DNA from: an uncultured Neomegalonema sp.
GTDB lineage: Bacteria > Pseudomonadota > Alphaproteobacteria > Rhodobacterales > Rhodobacteraceae
Assembly (NCBI GenBank): GCA_937958345.1
Contig: CALGNW010000191.1
Coordinates: 1 to 12,933 of the forward strand
Direction: 5' to 3'
DNA length: 12,933 bases
Shown piece after piece: positions 5,674 to 12,933 of the stretch. The notes beneath the pieces are model-generated. The model had not been told where the DNA came from, made no database searches, and saw only the letters and a list, made by a program, of their open reading frames with translations. The translations under genes were made by a program, and so were the position numbers. Each line of letters opens with the position of its first letter. Position 1 is the stretch's first letter.

Positions 5674-7677
5674 TTAATTCTTGTAGTATTCCGAACCGTA
5701 ACCGTAGCGGCCGTAATTGCCGTAGCCGTGGTTCTTGTTCTTTTTTATTTGGGTAAGAGCAAAACCGTCAATTTTTAGGTCCATCGTTTCAAACGACCGG
5801 AGACCGGCAGCGACGGTGCTCGATGGTGTCGAACCTGAACTGACGACATAAACAATCTTGTCGCTAAGCTTTGCGATGAGGCGGGCGTCCGGCACCGGCA
5901 GGACCGGCGGGGCATCAAGGACGATCAGGTCGTAGCGTTGCCGCACCCGTTCGATAAACCTCGAAAAATCGGAAGACGCAAAGATATCTGCCGCGTTACG
6001 CCCTTTCGAGACGCCCCCGAAAACGACATCAACGTTCATTTTTTCGTTCTGCCAGATCGCATCGGACCAACTGTCATCTTTGTTCAGAGCATCCAACAGC
6101 CCCAACTCGGTCTGCGGCCCGAAATATGTTCTGAAGGTCGAGCGCCGCAGGTCGCATTCGACCAGAAGCACGCGTTTTTCAAGTGCAGCGGAGTTGATGG
6201 CGAGAAGAACCGAACTCGTTGTCTTGCCCTCTGCCGGAATAGAGGATGTGAAGACGACAACCTTACCGGCAGACCCTTCACCCGGTACGCGGCCATCATA
6301 GGATGACAGGATTGATGTTCGAAGATCACGGATCGATTCCATAATCGCAGAAGAAGGGCGCTTGATGACGTAGTTCAGCAAGGCACGCCGGCTGGTCATA
6401 GGCGCGCGCGCGATCGTACCGATCACCGGAATATCATAGGCGCGTTGGAGATCCGCCGGATCGTTAAACGAACGATCCATGAATTTTGAAATGATGATGT
6501 ACGCGAGTGCTCCGAGCAGCCCCAGAAGGCTGAAAACCGCGACGGTCAATGTCTTCTTCGGTTTTGTCGGCTCGAGCCGTGGGACAGCCGCCGAAAGAAC
6601 GCGGACGTCGGATTCCTGCAGTCCTTTTTGAACCTCTACCTCGTTGAGCCGCTGGGCAAAGTGTTCATAGATTTTCCCCGCAGCAATCGCCTCGCGGTCC
6701 AACTGCCGGATAATCAGCAGGTCGTCTGTCTGCTTTTCAACGATGGCCTGAAGCTCGTTCATATCGCGTTGCAGGTTGGCCAAACGGGTCCTGTCACGGT
6801 CTGTCGTTGGGATCGTTGAACCGTTGATGCTCAGCAATTGCGCTTCGAAGCTATCCAACCGGCCGCGCGCGTTTTTCAGATTGATGTTCGACTGCGCAAG
6901 GTCTTCTTCGGTTACCGCCCGCTCGGTCTGGCTGCGGAAACTTGCCGCCCTCGCCTCGGCCTGGCTCAACTCTCTTCCGAGATCACCGACTTTGGTATCG
7001 AGCCATTCAATCGCGTCTTCGGTGGACTCCTGCTTTGACACCACCTGATCGTCGACAAAGGCCTGAGCCAGTGTATTGACGATCCTGACTGATTTTTCAG
7101 GGCTTTGGGTTTCGAGCGAAATGAGGAAGACGTAGGTATTCGGCAAAACTTTCGCGCTGACATTCTTCGTCAGTTCGTCAACCGCTTTTTGGCGCTGCAT
7201 CGCGGGTGTACGCTCGACAATTTCAACTTCGCCGCCGACGGCGGACTTGAGCCAGATGATTGCCTTGGAACGCAACGACGGACCATTCAGGTCGGGAACG
7301 AATTCGGGGTCGTCCTGCAGGTCGAGCGCATCGACAACCTGACCGATCAGCCGCCGGGACTTGATAACTTCGACCTGCGAATTCATCTCCGCGTCTTCAT
7401 CCGAGATTCCGGAAACCAGACTGTCGAGGCCCGTCGCGTTTTGCTCTTCGGATTCAAGGATCAGTTTTGCTTCGGCGGGATAAAGACGTGTTGCCTGATA
7501 AACATAGAACGCACCAAGCAATGTCGACAGCAGAACTGCCATGATAATCAGCCATTTCCGACGCAGGAAGAGACCGATAAAGTCGCTCAGATCAGCTTCT
7601 GCATTGTCGATGTGCTGATGCGCGGTCGGCAAGGTGTGGACGGTTGCTTGGGTCCATTCTTGGGCAGTGTTGCTCAT
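5674..7677 (-). CDS. Wzc/GumC-type polysaccharide chain-length regulator and tyrosine autokinase
   Basis: This inner-membrane bacterial tyrosine kinase co-polymerase controls chain length and export of exopolysaccharide or capsule by cycling its phosphorylation. The 667 residues contain an N-terminal membrane segment (about 42-60), a Wzz-type periplasmic part, a predicted coiled coil (about 220-360), and a GNVR-like VLSAAVPRLEPTKPKK (360-375) before the second membrane segment (377-397). The cytoplasmic kinase domain follows, with Walker A IPAEGKTT (480-487), Walker A' LLVECDLRR (504-512) and Walker B DLIVLDAPP (583-591). The tail is a Gly/Tyr cluster with six tyrosines (652, 655, 658, 660, 664, 665), the autophosphorylation region. 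Kinase and transport parts are fused, as in proteobacterial Wzc. The start is the ATG at 7677; no strong ribosome-binding site is visible. It is the last gene of the minus-strand cluster. I give no symbol because the exact orthologue (wzc, exoP or gumC) is unclear. Confidence 0.92.
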   Translation of the reverse strand: MSNTAQEWTQATVHTLPTAHQHIDNAEADLSDFIGLFLRRKWLIIMAVLLSTLLGAFYVYQATRLYPAEAKLILESEEQNATGLDSLVSGISDEDAEMNSQVEVIKSRRLIGQVVDALDLQDDPEFVPDLNGPSLRSKAIIWLKSAVGGEVEIVERTPAMQRQKAVDELTKNVSAKVLPNTYVFLISLETQSPEKSVRIVNTLAQAFVDDQVVSKQESTEDAIEWLDTKVGDLGRELSQAEARAASFRSQTERAVTEEDLAQSNINLKNARGRLDSFEAQLLSINGSTIPTTDRDRTRLANLQRDMNELQAIVEKQTDDLLIIRQLDREAIAAGKIYEHFAQRLNEVEVQKGLQESDVRVLSAAVPRLEPTKPKKTLTVAVFSLLGLLGALAYIIISKFMDRSFNDPADLQRAYDIPVIGTIARAPMTSRRALLNYVIKRPSSAIMESIRDLRTSILSSYDGRVPGEGSAGKVVVFTSSIPAEGKTTSSVLLAINSAALEKRVLLVECDLRRSTFRTYFGPQTELGLLDALNKDDSWSDAIWQNEKMNVDVVFGGVSKGRNAADIFASSDFSRFIERVRQRYDLIVLDAPPVLPVPDARLIAKLSDKIVYVVSSGSTPSSTVAAGLRSFETMDLKIDGFALTQIKKNKNHGYGNYGRYGYGSEYYKN

Positions 7678-7989
7678 CGTTACTACTATCCCGTTCGTAT
7701 GATCGTAAGAATTTCAGGTAAAAAGCCAGAAAGGTTGCCCATATCTCGTCTGGCCGCGGTGTTTGCGTTCTACCGCTGCGTTACTTTTCAGTTAAAGCGT
7801 TAGCTCAAAAAGTACAACGATCTTGTCATTGCAAACACAGTCCCGCCGGTTGAAGAGAGCAGCCTACAGCACACCAGACTAACGCCCGAAAAAAGAGCAT
7901 TTTGTGGTCGTCTGCCTCCAAATTCAAATCGCCATCGGGCGGGCAAAAGCACAACACCCGACAGATCGGGCTGCTTGCTGAAAGACCCT
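7678..7989. other. 312-bp intergenic region between glycosyltransferase and wzc-like gene
   Basis: I see no convincing gene here on either strand. A small hairpin CCCGA / TCGGG (7957-7970) lies 20 nt beyond the glycosyltransferase stop and, on the minus strand, is followed at a distance by CTTTTG; it could be a weak terminator. The remaining stretch is the longest gap in the polysaccharide cluster. It may carry a separate minus-strand promoter for the wzc-like gene, but I could not find a -35/-10 pair worth calling. Confidence 0.4.
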
Positions 7990-8745
7990 TCAGCGCCGCA
8001 GAAATTCGCCGACCTTAAGCGGGTATTTCGACAGCAACTTAAACCAATTCGTATCTACCGAATTTTCGCGGCAGGCGCGCATCACTTCTTTATTGAGAAC
8101 AAACGTGCTGCTCAGGCCGCCCGTGCTGGCACCGCCGGTCTGCATGTGAACCCAGATATGAGGGATGTAGCGTGATTTGATCGCATTATTGCTGAAAATG
8201 CGTGCGATGAATTCGTAGTCGGCAGCAATGCGATAGTCTGTGCGGTAGTCTCCGAACCGATCAAAAACGCTGCGGCGAAGATACAATGTCGGATGAGCCG
8301 GCATCAGTCCCCAAGCAATATGCGCTGGTGAAAACCGCGCCGAGCTGTAGCGCCGGATTACCTTTTCGGGCGCATCGGGGTGAAAGAACGACGCGTCGGC
8401 GTAGACTGCATCGAGTGCGGTGTCTTCGTCGAAGGCCGAGCGGACCTGATCGAGCACGGTGTCGTCGGCAAAAAGATCATCGGAATGCAAAAGGCCGATG
8501 ACGTCACCGCCCGCCGCGCGGATTCCCTTGTTCAACGCATCGTAAATCCCCTTATCCGGCTCGCTGGTAATTTTGGTGCTTGGCGTTGCATGCGAACGAA
8601 CGATCCCGAGCGTATCGTCTTTTGACGCGCCGTCGATCACGATATGTTCGAATGGCTGAACGGTTTGAGCGGCGATGCTTTCCATCGCACGGCCAATCGT
8701 CCCCGCGCGGTTATACACGGCTGTCACCAAAGAAATGTCGGTCAT
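7990..8745 (-). CDS. Family 2 glycosyltransferase (WcaE-like)
   Basis: This GT-A fold transferase adds one sugar from a nucleotide-sugar donor to a lipid-linked repeat unit at the cytoplasmic membrane face. The 251-residue product starts TDISLVTAVYNRAGTIGRAM. It has DGASKDDT (39-45ish), SEPDKGIYDALNKGI (61-75) and the metal-binding LHSDD (86-90), the pattern of the WcaE type of family GT2. No membrane segment is evident. The ATG at 8745-8743 is preceded by AAGAG. The frame stays open 26 codons upstream into the fcl end, but that extension is unlike the family. With gmd and fcl directly upstream, fucose is a plausible donor sugar, but specificity cannot be read from the sequence. Confidence 0.88.
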   Translation of the reverse strand: MTDISLVTAVYNRAGTIGRAMESIAAQTVQPFEHIVIDGASKDDTLGIVRSHATPSTKITSEPDKGIYDALNKGIRAAGGDVIGLLHSDDLFADDTVLDQVRSAFDEDTALDAVYADASFFHPDAPEKVIRRYSSARFSPAHIAWGLMPAHPTLYLRRSVFDRFGDYRTDYRIAADYEFIARIFSNNAIKSRYIPHIWVHMQTGGASTGGLSSTFVLNKEVMRACRENSVDTNWFKLLSKYPLKVGEFLRR

Positions 8746-8786
8746 ATTTGTACTCTTAAAAAAATCAAATGCCGCGCAATCGGACC

Positions 8787-9743
8787 TCAGGACCGGATAG
8801 AGCCGCGGTTTGCCATGAACCATTCGTGGGTTTCACGAAGACCGGTTTCCAGCTCGATGCCCGCTCTCCAACCCATCGCGGCAAGCCGTGACACATCCAT
8901 GAGTTTGCGCATCGTGCCGTCCGGCTTGGACGGATCACAGGCGATTTCTCCAGTATAACCGACAATCCGCGCGACCATCTGTGCAAGCTCGAGGATACTA
9001 ATGTCCGTGCCCGAACCCACGTTGATATGGGACAGCATCGGCTCGGTATTGGCGGCATAGGTTTCCTGCGGCAAATCCAGCACGAAGAGGGAAGCCTCGG
9101 CCATGTCGTCGACGTGCAGGAATTCGCGGCGAGGCAGGCCGCTGCCCCAAATGGTGACGGTCGGCGTACCGGCCTCAACCGCCTCCTGAAAACGACGGAT
9201 CAGCGCCGGCAGGACATGACTGTTCTCGGGGTGAAAGTTGTCGCCCGGTCCGTAAAGGTTGGTCGGCATTACCGAACGGTAATCGACCCCGTATTGGCGG
9301 TTATAGCTCTCGCAAAGTTTGATTCCTGCGATCTTTGCAATGGCATAGGGTTCGTTCGTCGGCTCTAACGTGCCGGTCAGCAGCGCATCCTCGCGCATCG
9401 GGTTGGGTACGGCTTTGGGGTAGATGCATGATGATCCGAGCTGCAACAGCCGCGTCACTCCGGCCGCGTGGGCCTCGTGGATTACGTTGCACTCGATCAT
9501 CAGGTTTTTATAGATGTAGTCAGCCGGATAAGTGTTGTTGGCGTGTATTCCGCCGACTTTTGCCGCAGCCAGAATCACTGTATCCGGCTTTTCGGCTTGC
9601 ATGAATTCACGAACCGACCGCTGATCCGTGAGATCGAGTTCGGCGTGGGTGCGGGTGATCAGGTCGGCATTGCCGCGGGCTTCGAGGCGGCGCAGTATCG
9701 CACCGCCGACCATGCCGCGATGTCCGGCCACATAAATGCGCAT
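8787..9743 (-). CDS. fcl: GDP-L-fucose synthase (epimerase/reductase)
   Basis: This enzyme converts GDP-4-keto-6-deoxy-D-mannose to GDP-L-fucose by 3,5-epimerisation and NADPH-dependent 4-reduction. The 318-residue product is a short-chain dehydrogenase-type protein with the nucleotide-binding GHRGMVG (7-13), GSSCIYP (103-109) and the catalytic Tyr133-x3-Lys137 in PYAIAK. Cys106 and His176 correspond to the epimerase acid/base pair of E. coli Fcl (Cys109, His179), so both half-reactions should work. I use the ATG at 9743-9741; an upstream open stretch of 58 codons overlaps gmd and is not related to the family. It begins 1 nt after the gmd stop (TGACATG), so the two are probably translated together. 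Confidence 0.95.
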   Translation of the reverse strand: MRIYVAGHRGMVGGAILRRLEARGNADLITRTHAELDLTDQRSVREFMQAEKPDTVILAAAKVGGIHANNTYPADYIYKNLMIECNVIHEAHAAGVTRLLQLGSSCIYPKAVPNPMREDALLTGTLEPTNEPYAIAKIAGIKLCESYNRQYGVDYRSVMPTNLYGPGDNFHPENSHVLPALIRRFQEAVEAGTPTVTIWGSGLPRREFLHVDDMAEASLFVLDLPQETYAANTEPMLSHINVGSGTDISILELAQMVARIVGYTGEIACDPSKPDGTMRKLMDVSRLAAMGWRAGIELETGLRETHEWFMANRGSIRS

Positions 9744-9744
9744 G

Positions 9745-10863
9745 TCAGGTCTCGACGCTGACGGGCAGATCGAGCCCGTGGTTCTTGAGAAGCGCATGGC
9801 GCTGGGCGGCAACAAGATCGTGGGCAACCATCTCGGCACACATTTCCTGTGCAGTGATCTGCGGCTCCCAGCCCAGTTCAACGCGCGCTTTTGTCGGATC
9901 GCCGAGCAGTGTTTCAACCTCTGTGGGGCGGAAATAGCGCGGGTCGATGCGCAAGACGACGTCGCCCGGCTTGAGTGCAGGGGCCTTGTCGCCCTCGATG
10001 CTTACGACCGTCGCCGTCTCGTCAATGCCCTCGCCCTCGAAGCGGAGCGTAATGCCCAGTTCGGTGGCTGACCATGTGAAAAAGTCGCGCACCGAATACT
10101 GTTTGCCCGTGGCAATCACGTAATCGACGGGCTTTTCCTGTTGCAGCATCATCCACTGCATGCGGACATAGTCCTTGGCGTGACCCCAGTCGCGCAGGCT
10201 GTCGATGTTGCCCATGTAGAGGCAACTTTCCAGACCTTGGCCGATATTTGCCAGACCCCGGGTGATTTTGCGCGTCACAAACGTCTCACCGCGGCGCGGG
10301 CTTTCGTGGTTGAAGAGAATGCCGTTACAGGCAAAAATGCCATATGCTTCGCGGTAATTCACGCAGGTCCAGAAAGAGTGAAGCTTGGCCACTGCGTAAG
10401 GCGAACGCGGATAGAAGGGTGTTTTCTCTGTCTGGGGAATTTCCTGTACCAGCCCGTAAAGCTCGGATGTCGACGCCTGATAAAAGCGGGTCTTCTTTTC
10501 AAGGCCGAGGAACCGGATCGCCTCCAGCAAACGCAGTGTGCCGGTCGCATCGACATCCGTTGTGTATTCCGGAGCTTCGAAGCTGACGGCGACGTGTGAT
10601 TGGGCACCGAGATTGTAGATCTCGTCCGGTTGGATTTCCGAGATAATACGGATCAGGTTCGAACTGTCGGTCAGATCCCCGTAATGCAGTTTCAGGCGCG
10701 CGGATTCGATGTGCGGATCAGCGTAGATATGGTCAATCCGTTGCGTATTAAACAGAGACGAGCGGCGTTTGATGCCGTGGACCTCGTATCCTTTGTCTAG
10801 CAGAAACTCGGCGAGATAGGACCCGTCTTGGCCCGTGATGCCGGTGATAAGAGCTTTACGCAT
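9745..10863 (-). CDS. gmd: GDP-mannose 4,6-dehydratase
   Basis: Gmd converts GDP-D-mannose to GDP-4-keto-6-deoxy-D-mannose, the first committed step to GDP-L-fucose and related deoxysugars. The 372-residue product has the expected length. It shows [10 protein letters not shown] (8-17), [14 protein letters not shown] (34-47), STSELYG (131-137) with Thr132 and Glu134, and Tyr156-x3-Lys160 in [10 protein letters not shown]. The C-terminal [18 protein letters not shown] block is diagnostic of Gmd. I choose the ATG at 10863-10861 (MRKALITG); a TTG four codons upstream is possible but less likely. It lies 36 nt after the polymerase gene and 1 nt before fcl. Confidence 0.96.
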   Translation of the reverse strand: MRKALITGITGQDGSYLAEFLLDKGYEVHGIKRRSSLFNTQRIDHIYADPHIESARLKLHYGDLTDSSNLIRIISEIQPDEIYNLGAQSHVAVSFEAPEYTTDVDATGTLRLLEAIRFLGLEKKTRFYQASTSELYGLVQEIPQTEKTPFYPRSPYAVAKLHSFWTCVNYREAYGIFACNGILFNHESPRRGETFVTRKITRGLANIGQGLESCLYMGNIDSLRDWGHAKDYVRMQWMMLQQEKPVDYVIATGKQYSVRDFFTWSATELGITLRFEGEGIDETATVVSIEGDKAPALKPGDVVLRIDPRYFRPTEVETLLGDPTKARVELGWEPQITAQEMCAEMVAHDLVAAQRHALLKNHGLDLPVSVET

Positions 10864-10899
10864 AATCGGTCTCAATGTCTTGTCTGGAAGCGTTTTCGG

Positions 10900-12279
10900 T
10901 CATTCGCCCGGTTGCAGGATCGCGTTGGCGGGCGTTCGCGGTCGGAAGGTAGTCGAACGGGACTGCTTGCGCAGTTGTTGTCTCCAGTATGGCTCAATCA
11001 GGCGCATGGCTATGATGAATTTGATGGCAATGATCGATGCTGCCGTAAATTCAACCGTAAACAGGTAGACAAAGGAAATCATGTAGAAGGCATATCTGAT
11101 GATCGACAAATCGCGGTTATCAGAGCGTTTGTGCAGATGCCAAAGATAGGCCATCAGCATCCCGATTAGCGGCATGCCGATCAGAATTCCGAACCAGCCG
11201 AAATTCAGATAAAGTTCGCCGACCACACCGGGCGGCACACCCGCCGTGCTTTGGAAGTTCATCAATTCCTGCGCGACGAACGGCCCCGCGCGAACGATAG
11301 GTTTCTCCGGCCAGATCAGGCGCGGCACAGGTGCGATGAAGAGTCCCGCGATGCTGCTGCCGTAAAGGTAATCGACATCATCACCGACCCTGTCAACGAT
11401 GACGGCGGTTTTCGCAGGATCCATGAAGTAGGCGCCCTCGAAAGCATGAATGAGGGTGATACCAACAGCTTTGCCGATGTTAAGCTGACCGAGTGAATTG
11501 CCGTCCTGACCGGATGAACGGATCTGGCTGGCAAAAGTAATGATGATGAGTAGTCCGCACACGACCGCGATCCTGCCGAGCTTTTTGAAAATACTCTTGT
11601 GGATGCCTTTTGTGGAAAGGACGATAATCATCAAAATAACAATCATCAAAACAGCGTTCCGCTTGCTGCCCAAAATATGCGTGATGATTAGAAAATAGAG
11701 CATCAGCGAGTACACGCTGAAAAAGCTGAACTTTTTTGTCAGGGCGAAATAGTAGACGAAAAATACGAGGATGAAATCACCGCCGATAGACAGCATACCA
11801 AGCGAGTTTCGGTTTCCGAATTCATCAATGAAGAACTTTTTCGAAAAAAAGCGCAACGACATGATTTGCTCGACAAAGCCCATCTTGACGAAAAATGCGA
11901 CGAGCAGACCAAAGCTAATGGCCAAAATGGGATAATAGTACAGCTTTGGCGAAATCATTGGCCGACCCGGCGGCCGCACCATGAAAGTACTTTCTTTGAG
12001 CCGCTCCGATGCGAAAGCGTATCCCGCGATCAGGCAAAGGATTGCAATCGTGACAGCGAATTGCCCGAGATGGACGATATCAAAGGCGAGCCAGTCGGGC
12101 CGAAACGGCAGGTCGTAGACGACCGCCGCCGACAGGTAAAAGCTTTTGAGCGTATAGCCCAGTACGACGGTCCACCCCATGACCTTGAGCGGGGGAGGGC
12201 CGATCCCAGCGCTGCGACTGCTGGCGAACAGCAGAAACGCCGGCGCAATGCCCAAAAGGATAATTAACAGGCTATACAT
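10900..12279 (-). CDS. Wzy-like oligosaccharide repeat-unit polymerase (membrane protein)
   Basis: This is a 459-residue inner-membrane protein with about 10-12 hydrophobic segments: roughly 2-19, 32-54, 73-90, 115-135, 160-180, 184-203, 208-222, 236-251, 356-380 and 393-425. A large loop at about 252-355 holds VPRLIWPEKP (318-327), followed by GELYLNFGWFG (354-364). These short motifs and the layout resemble O-antigen/oligosaccharide repeat-unit polymerases, which join lipid-linked repeat units in the periplasm. Such proteins diverge strongly, so the call rests on topology, motifs and the surrounding gmd, fcl, transferase and wzc-like genes. Its DNA is visibly richer in A/T than the neighbours, mainly at 11560-11960. 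The start is the ATG at 12279; no clear ribosome-binding site is seen. An O-antigen ligase is the main alternative. Confidence 0.75.
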   Translation of the reverse strand: MYSLLIILLGIAPAFLLFASSRSAGIGPPPLKVMGWTVVLGYTLKSFYLSAAVVYDLPFRPDWLAFDIVHLGQFAVTIAILCLIAGYAFASERLKESTFMVRPPGRPMISPKLYYYPILAISFGLLVAFFVKMGFVEQIMSLRFFSKKFFIDEFGNRNSLGMLSIGGDFILVFFVYYFALTKKFSFFSVYSLMLYFLIITHILGSKRNAVLMIVILMIIVLSTKGIHKSIFKKLGRIAVVCGLLIIITFASQIRSSGQDGNSLGQLNIGKAVGITLIHAFEGAYFMDPAKTAVIVDRVGDDVDYLYGSSIAGLFIAPVPRLIWPEKPIVRAGPFVAQELMNFQSTAGVPPGVVGELYLNFGWFGILIGMPLIGMLMAYLWHLHKRSDNRDLSIIRYAFYMISFVYLFTVEFTAASIIAIKFIIAMRLIEPYWRQQLRKQSRSTTFRPRTPANAILQPGE

Positions 12280-12382
12280 GACACAATGTTGTATTTTCGG
12301 ATGAAAATGCGGCCTTTACGAGATCGTTATGCATCGGTTTGACCCGTTGCTGACAAGACCATAACAGAGCGCCGCGCCGCCG

Positions 12383-12933
12383 TCATCGCGTCATTGCCTC
12401 GCGGAAAATCGCCTCGAACTGTTTCAGCTCTGCTGCGGCAATGTGGTTGCTGTCTGCGAAGATCGAGCGGCCATCACGGACGAAATAGCACCGGTCCGCA
12501 TCGCAGATCACCGAGTCGGGCCGGATGAAATTAACACCGGGCAGTCTCTGAATCTGCGAGATTGTCTCGGCATATTTCCCGTCAAACTCGGCCTTTGGAC
12601 GCGAGGTTGCAATCGTTTCGGGCCACCCGAACGCCCGTTCGCGGCTGAGAATCGACGCGATATCAACGCCCGGCGTCGCAATCGGCCCGATTACCGAGAC
12701 AGATTTACCGGCGGCCTGAAGGCGTTGGATAAGATCGACCAAAGCACCCGATAGCGGGGTCGTTCCGGTCCCCGCAAGGGCGGCCTCCTCCCCGTTGACC
12801 AGATCCGCAGGTTCGTGATGCCATGTGAAGGCGAGAATTACCTGGCTGGTGGCCGGGAGGGACAGAATGGTCTCAAGATTGCGCCGGGCCATCGCCAGAC
12901 ATGCCGCGTTGATATTGAGGCTGACAGTCGGCA
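12383..12933 (-). CDS. SGNH-hydrolase-domain protein, probable C-terminus of OafA-type O-acyltransferase (5' end outside window)
   Basis: The frame is open from the right window edge to the TGA at 12385-12383, giving 182 residues of a larger protein. The methionine at 12892 is probably internal, because the frame reads through it as NINAACLAMARRNLETIL. Visible features are a hydrophobic strand VILAFTWHHEP, a VSVIGPIATPG strand, then a C-terminal CDADRCYFVRDGRSIFADSNH. The last part carries the D-x-x-H pair (ADSNH) of SGNH esterases and matches the SGNH domain that ends many membrane acyltransferase-3 (OafA-like) proteins. Such enzymes O-acetylate or otherwise acylate surface polysaccharides, which fits the cluster. 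The N-terminal membrane acyltransferase domain is not in view, so a free-standing SGNH protein remains possible. A 103-nt gap without clear signals separates it from the polymerase gene. Confidence 0.75.
   Translation of the reverse strand, partial: PTVSLNINAACLAMARRNLETILSLPATSQVILAFTWHHEPADLVNGEEAALAGTGTTPLSGALVDLIQRLQAAGKSVSVIGPIATPGVDIASILSRERAFGWPETIATSRPKAEFDGKYAETISQIQRLPGVNFIRPDSVICDADRCYFVRDGRSIFADSNHIAAAELKQFEAIFREAMTR

Noticed and set aside
5578..5778. 66-codon plus-strand frame that looks like a small membrane protein
   Set aside because: Its hydrophobic stretch is the complement of the Gly/Tyr-rich tail codons of the wzc-like gene, and its start lies among hairpins of the convergent gap. 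Hydrophobicity here is a by-product.
7105..7803. 232-codon plus-strand open frame antisense to the 5' part of the wzc-like gene and reaching into its upstream gap
   Set aside because: It lies opposite a well-supported gene, resembles no family I know and has no ribosome-binding site; treated as a shadow.
7678..7989. Small RNA or riboswitch upstream of the wzc-like gene
   Set aside because: No recognised riboswitch core and no strong stem-loop with a T-run were seen; only a 5-bp hairpin is present.
9744..9917. 58-codon N-terminal extension of fcl
   Set aside because: It lies entirely inside gmd and has no similarity to GDP-fucose synthases, whose N-terminus begins at [10 protein letters not shown].

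Overview
The window reads as chromosomal DNA of an alphaproteobacterium, most likely a Rhodobacterales (Roseobacter-type) member. This rests on the block hemJ-hemE / DUF299 kinase-maf-aroE-coaE-dnaQ, the moderately high GC coding style, and the use of HemJ as protoporphyrinogen oxidase. The assignment comes from recalled family and gene-order knowledge, not from a database search.

Left part (1-1793): hemJ (cut by the window edge) and hemE lie on the minus strand and overlap by 4 nt. The 420-bp AT-rich gap between hemE and the divergent DUF299 gene carries one perfect and one near-perfect DnaA box, two weaker DnaA-like boxes, a TTAA-N7-TTAA site of the CtrA type, five GANTC (CcrM) sites and a tandem TTTACCAAT repeat. 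The chromosomal origin of Caulobacter lies in the same place, between hemE and a DUF299 gene, so this gap is called as the likely oriC.

Middle part (1794-5344): a plus-strand run of five genes (DUF299 regulatory kinase/pyrophosphorylase, maf, aroE, coaE, dnaQ). Each is joined to the next by a 4-nt stop/start overlap, so they probably form one translationally coupled operon of housekeeping functions: PEP/pyruvate control, nucleotide-pool hygiene, shikimate and CoA synthesis, and replication proofreading. A tRNA-Gly(GCC) follows at 5425-5499. A convergent intergenic stretch with several hairpins (5499-5673) separates it from the next block.

Right part (5674-12933): all genes are on the minus strand and form part of an exopolysaccharide/capsule cluster. 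In transcription order they are a cut-off SGNH-domain protein (likely the C-terminus of an OafA-type O-acyltransferase), a Wzy-like repeat-unit polymerase, gmd and fcl (GDP-mannose to GDP-L-fucose), a WcaE-like family 2 glycosyltransferase, and a Wzc-type chain-length/tyrosine autokinase with a tyrosine-rich tail. Together they suggest a fucose-containing, possibly O-acylated polysaccharide made by the Wzx/Wzy route. A flippase, an outer-membrane export protein and the other transferases must lie outside the window.

I found no insertion sequence, CRISPR array, phage gene or clearly novel defence-type system. The most interesting region is the putative origin and the signals packed into it, followed by the junction where a tRNA-Gly and a polysaccharide cluster abut the origin-proximal housekeeping operon.
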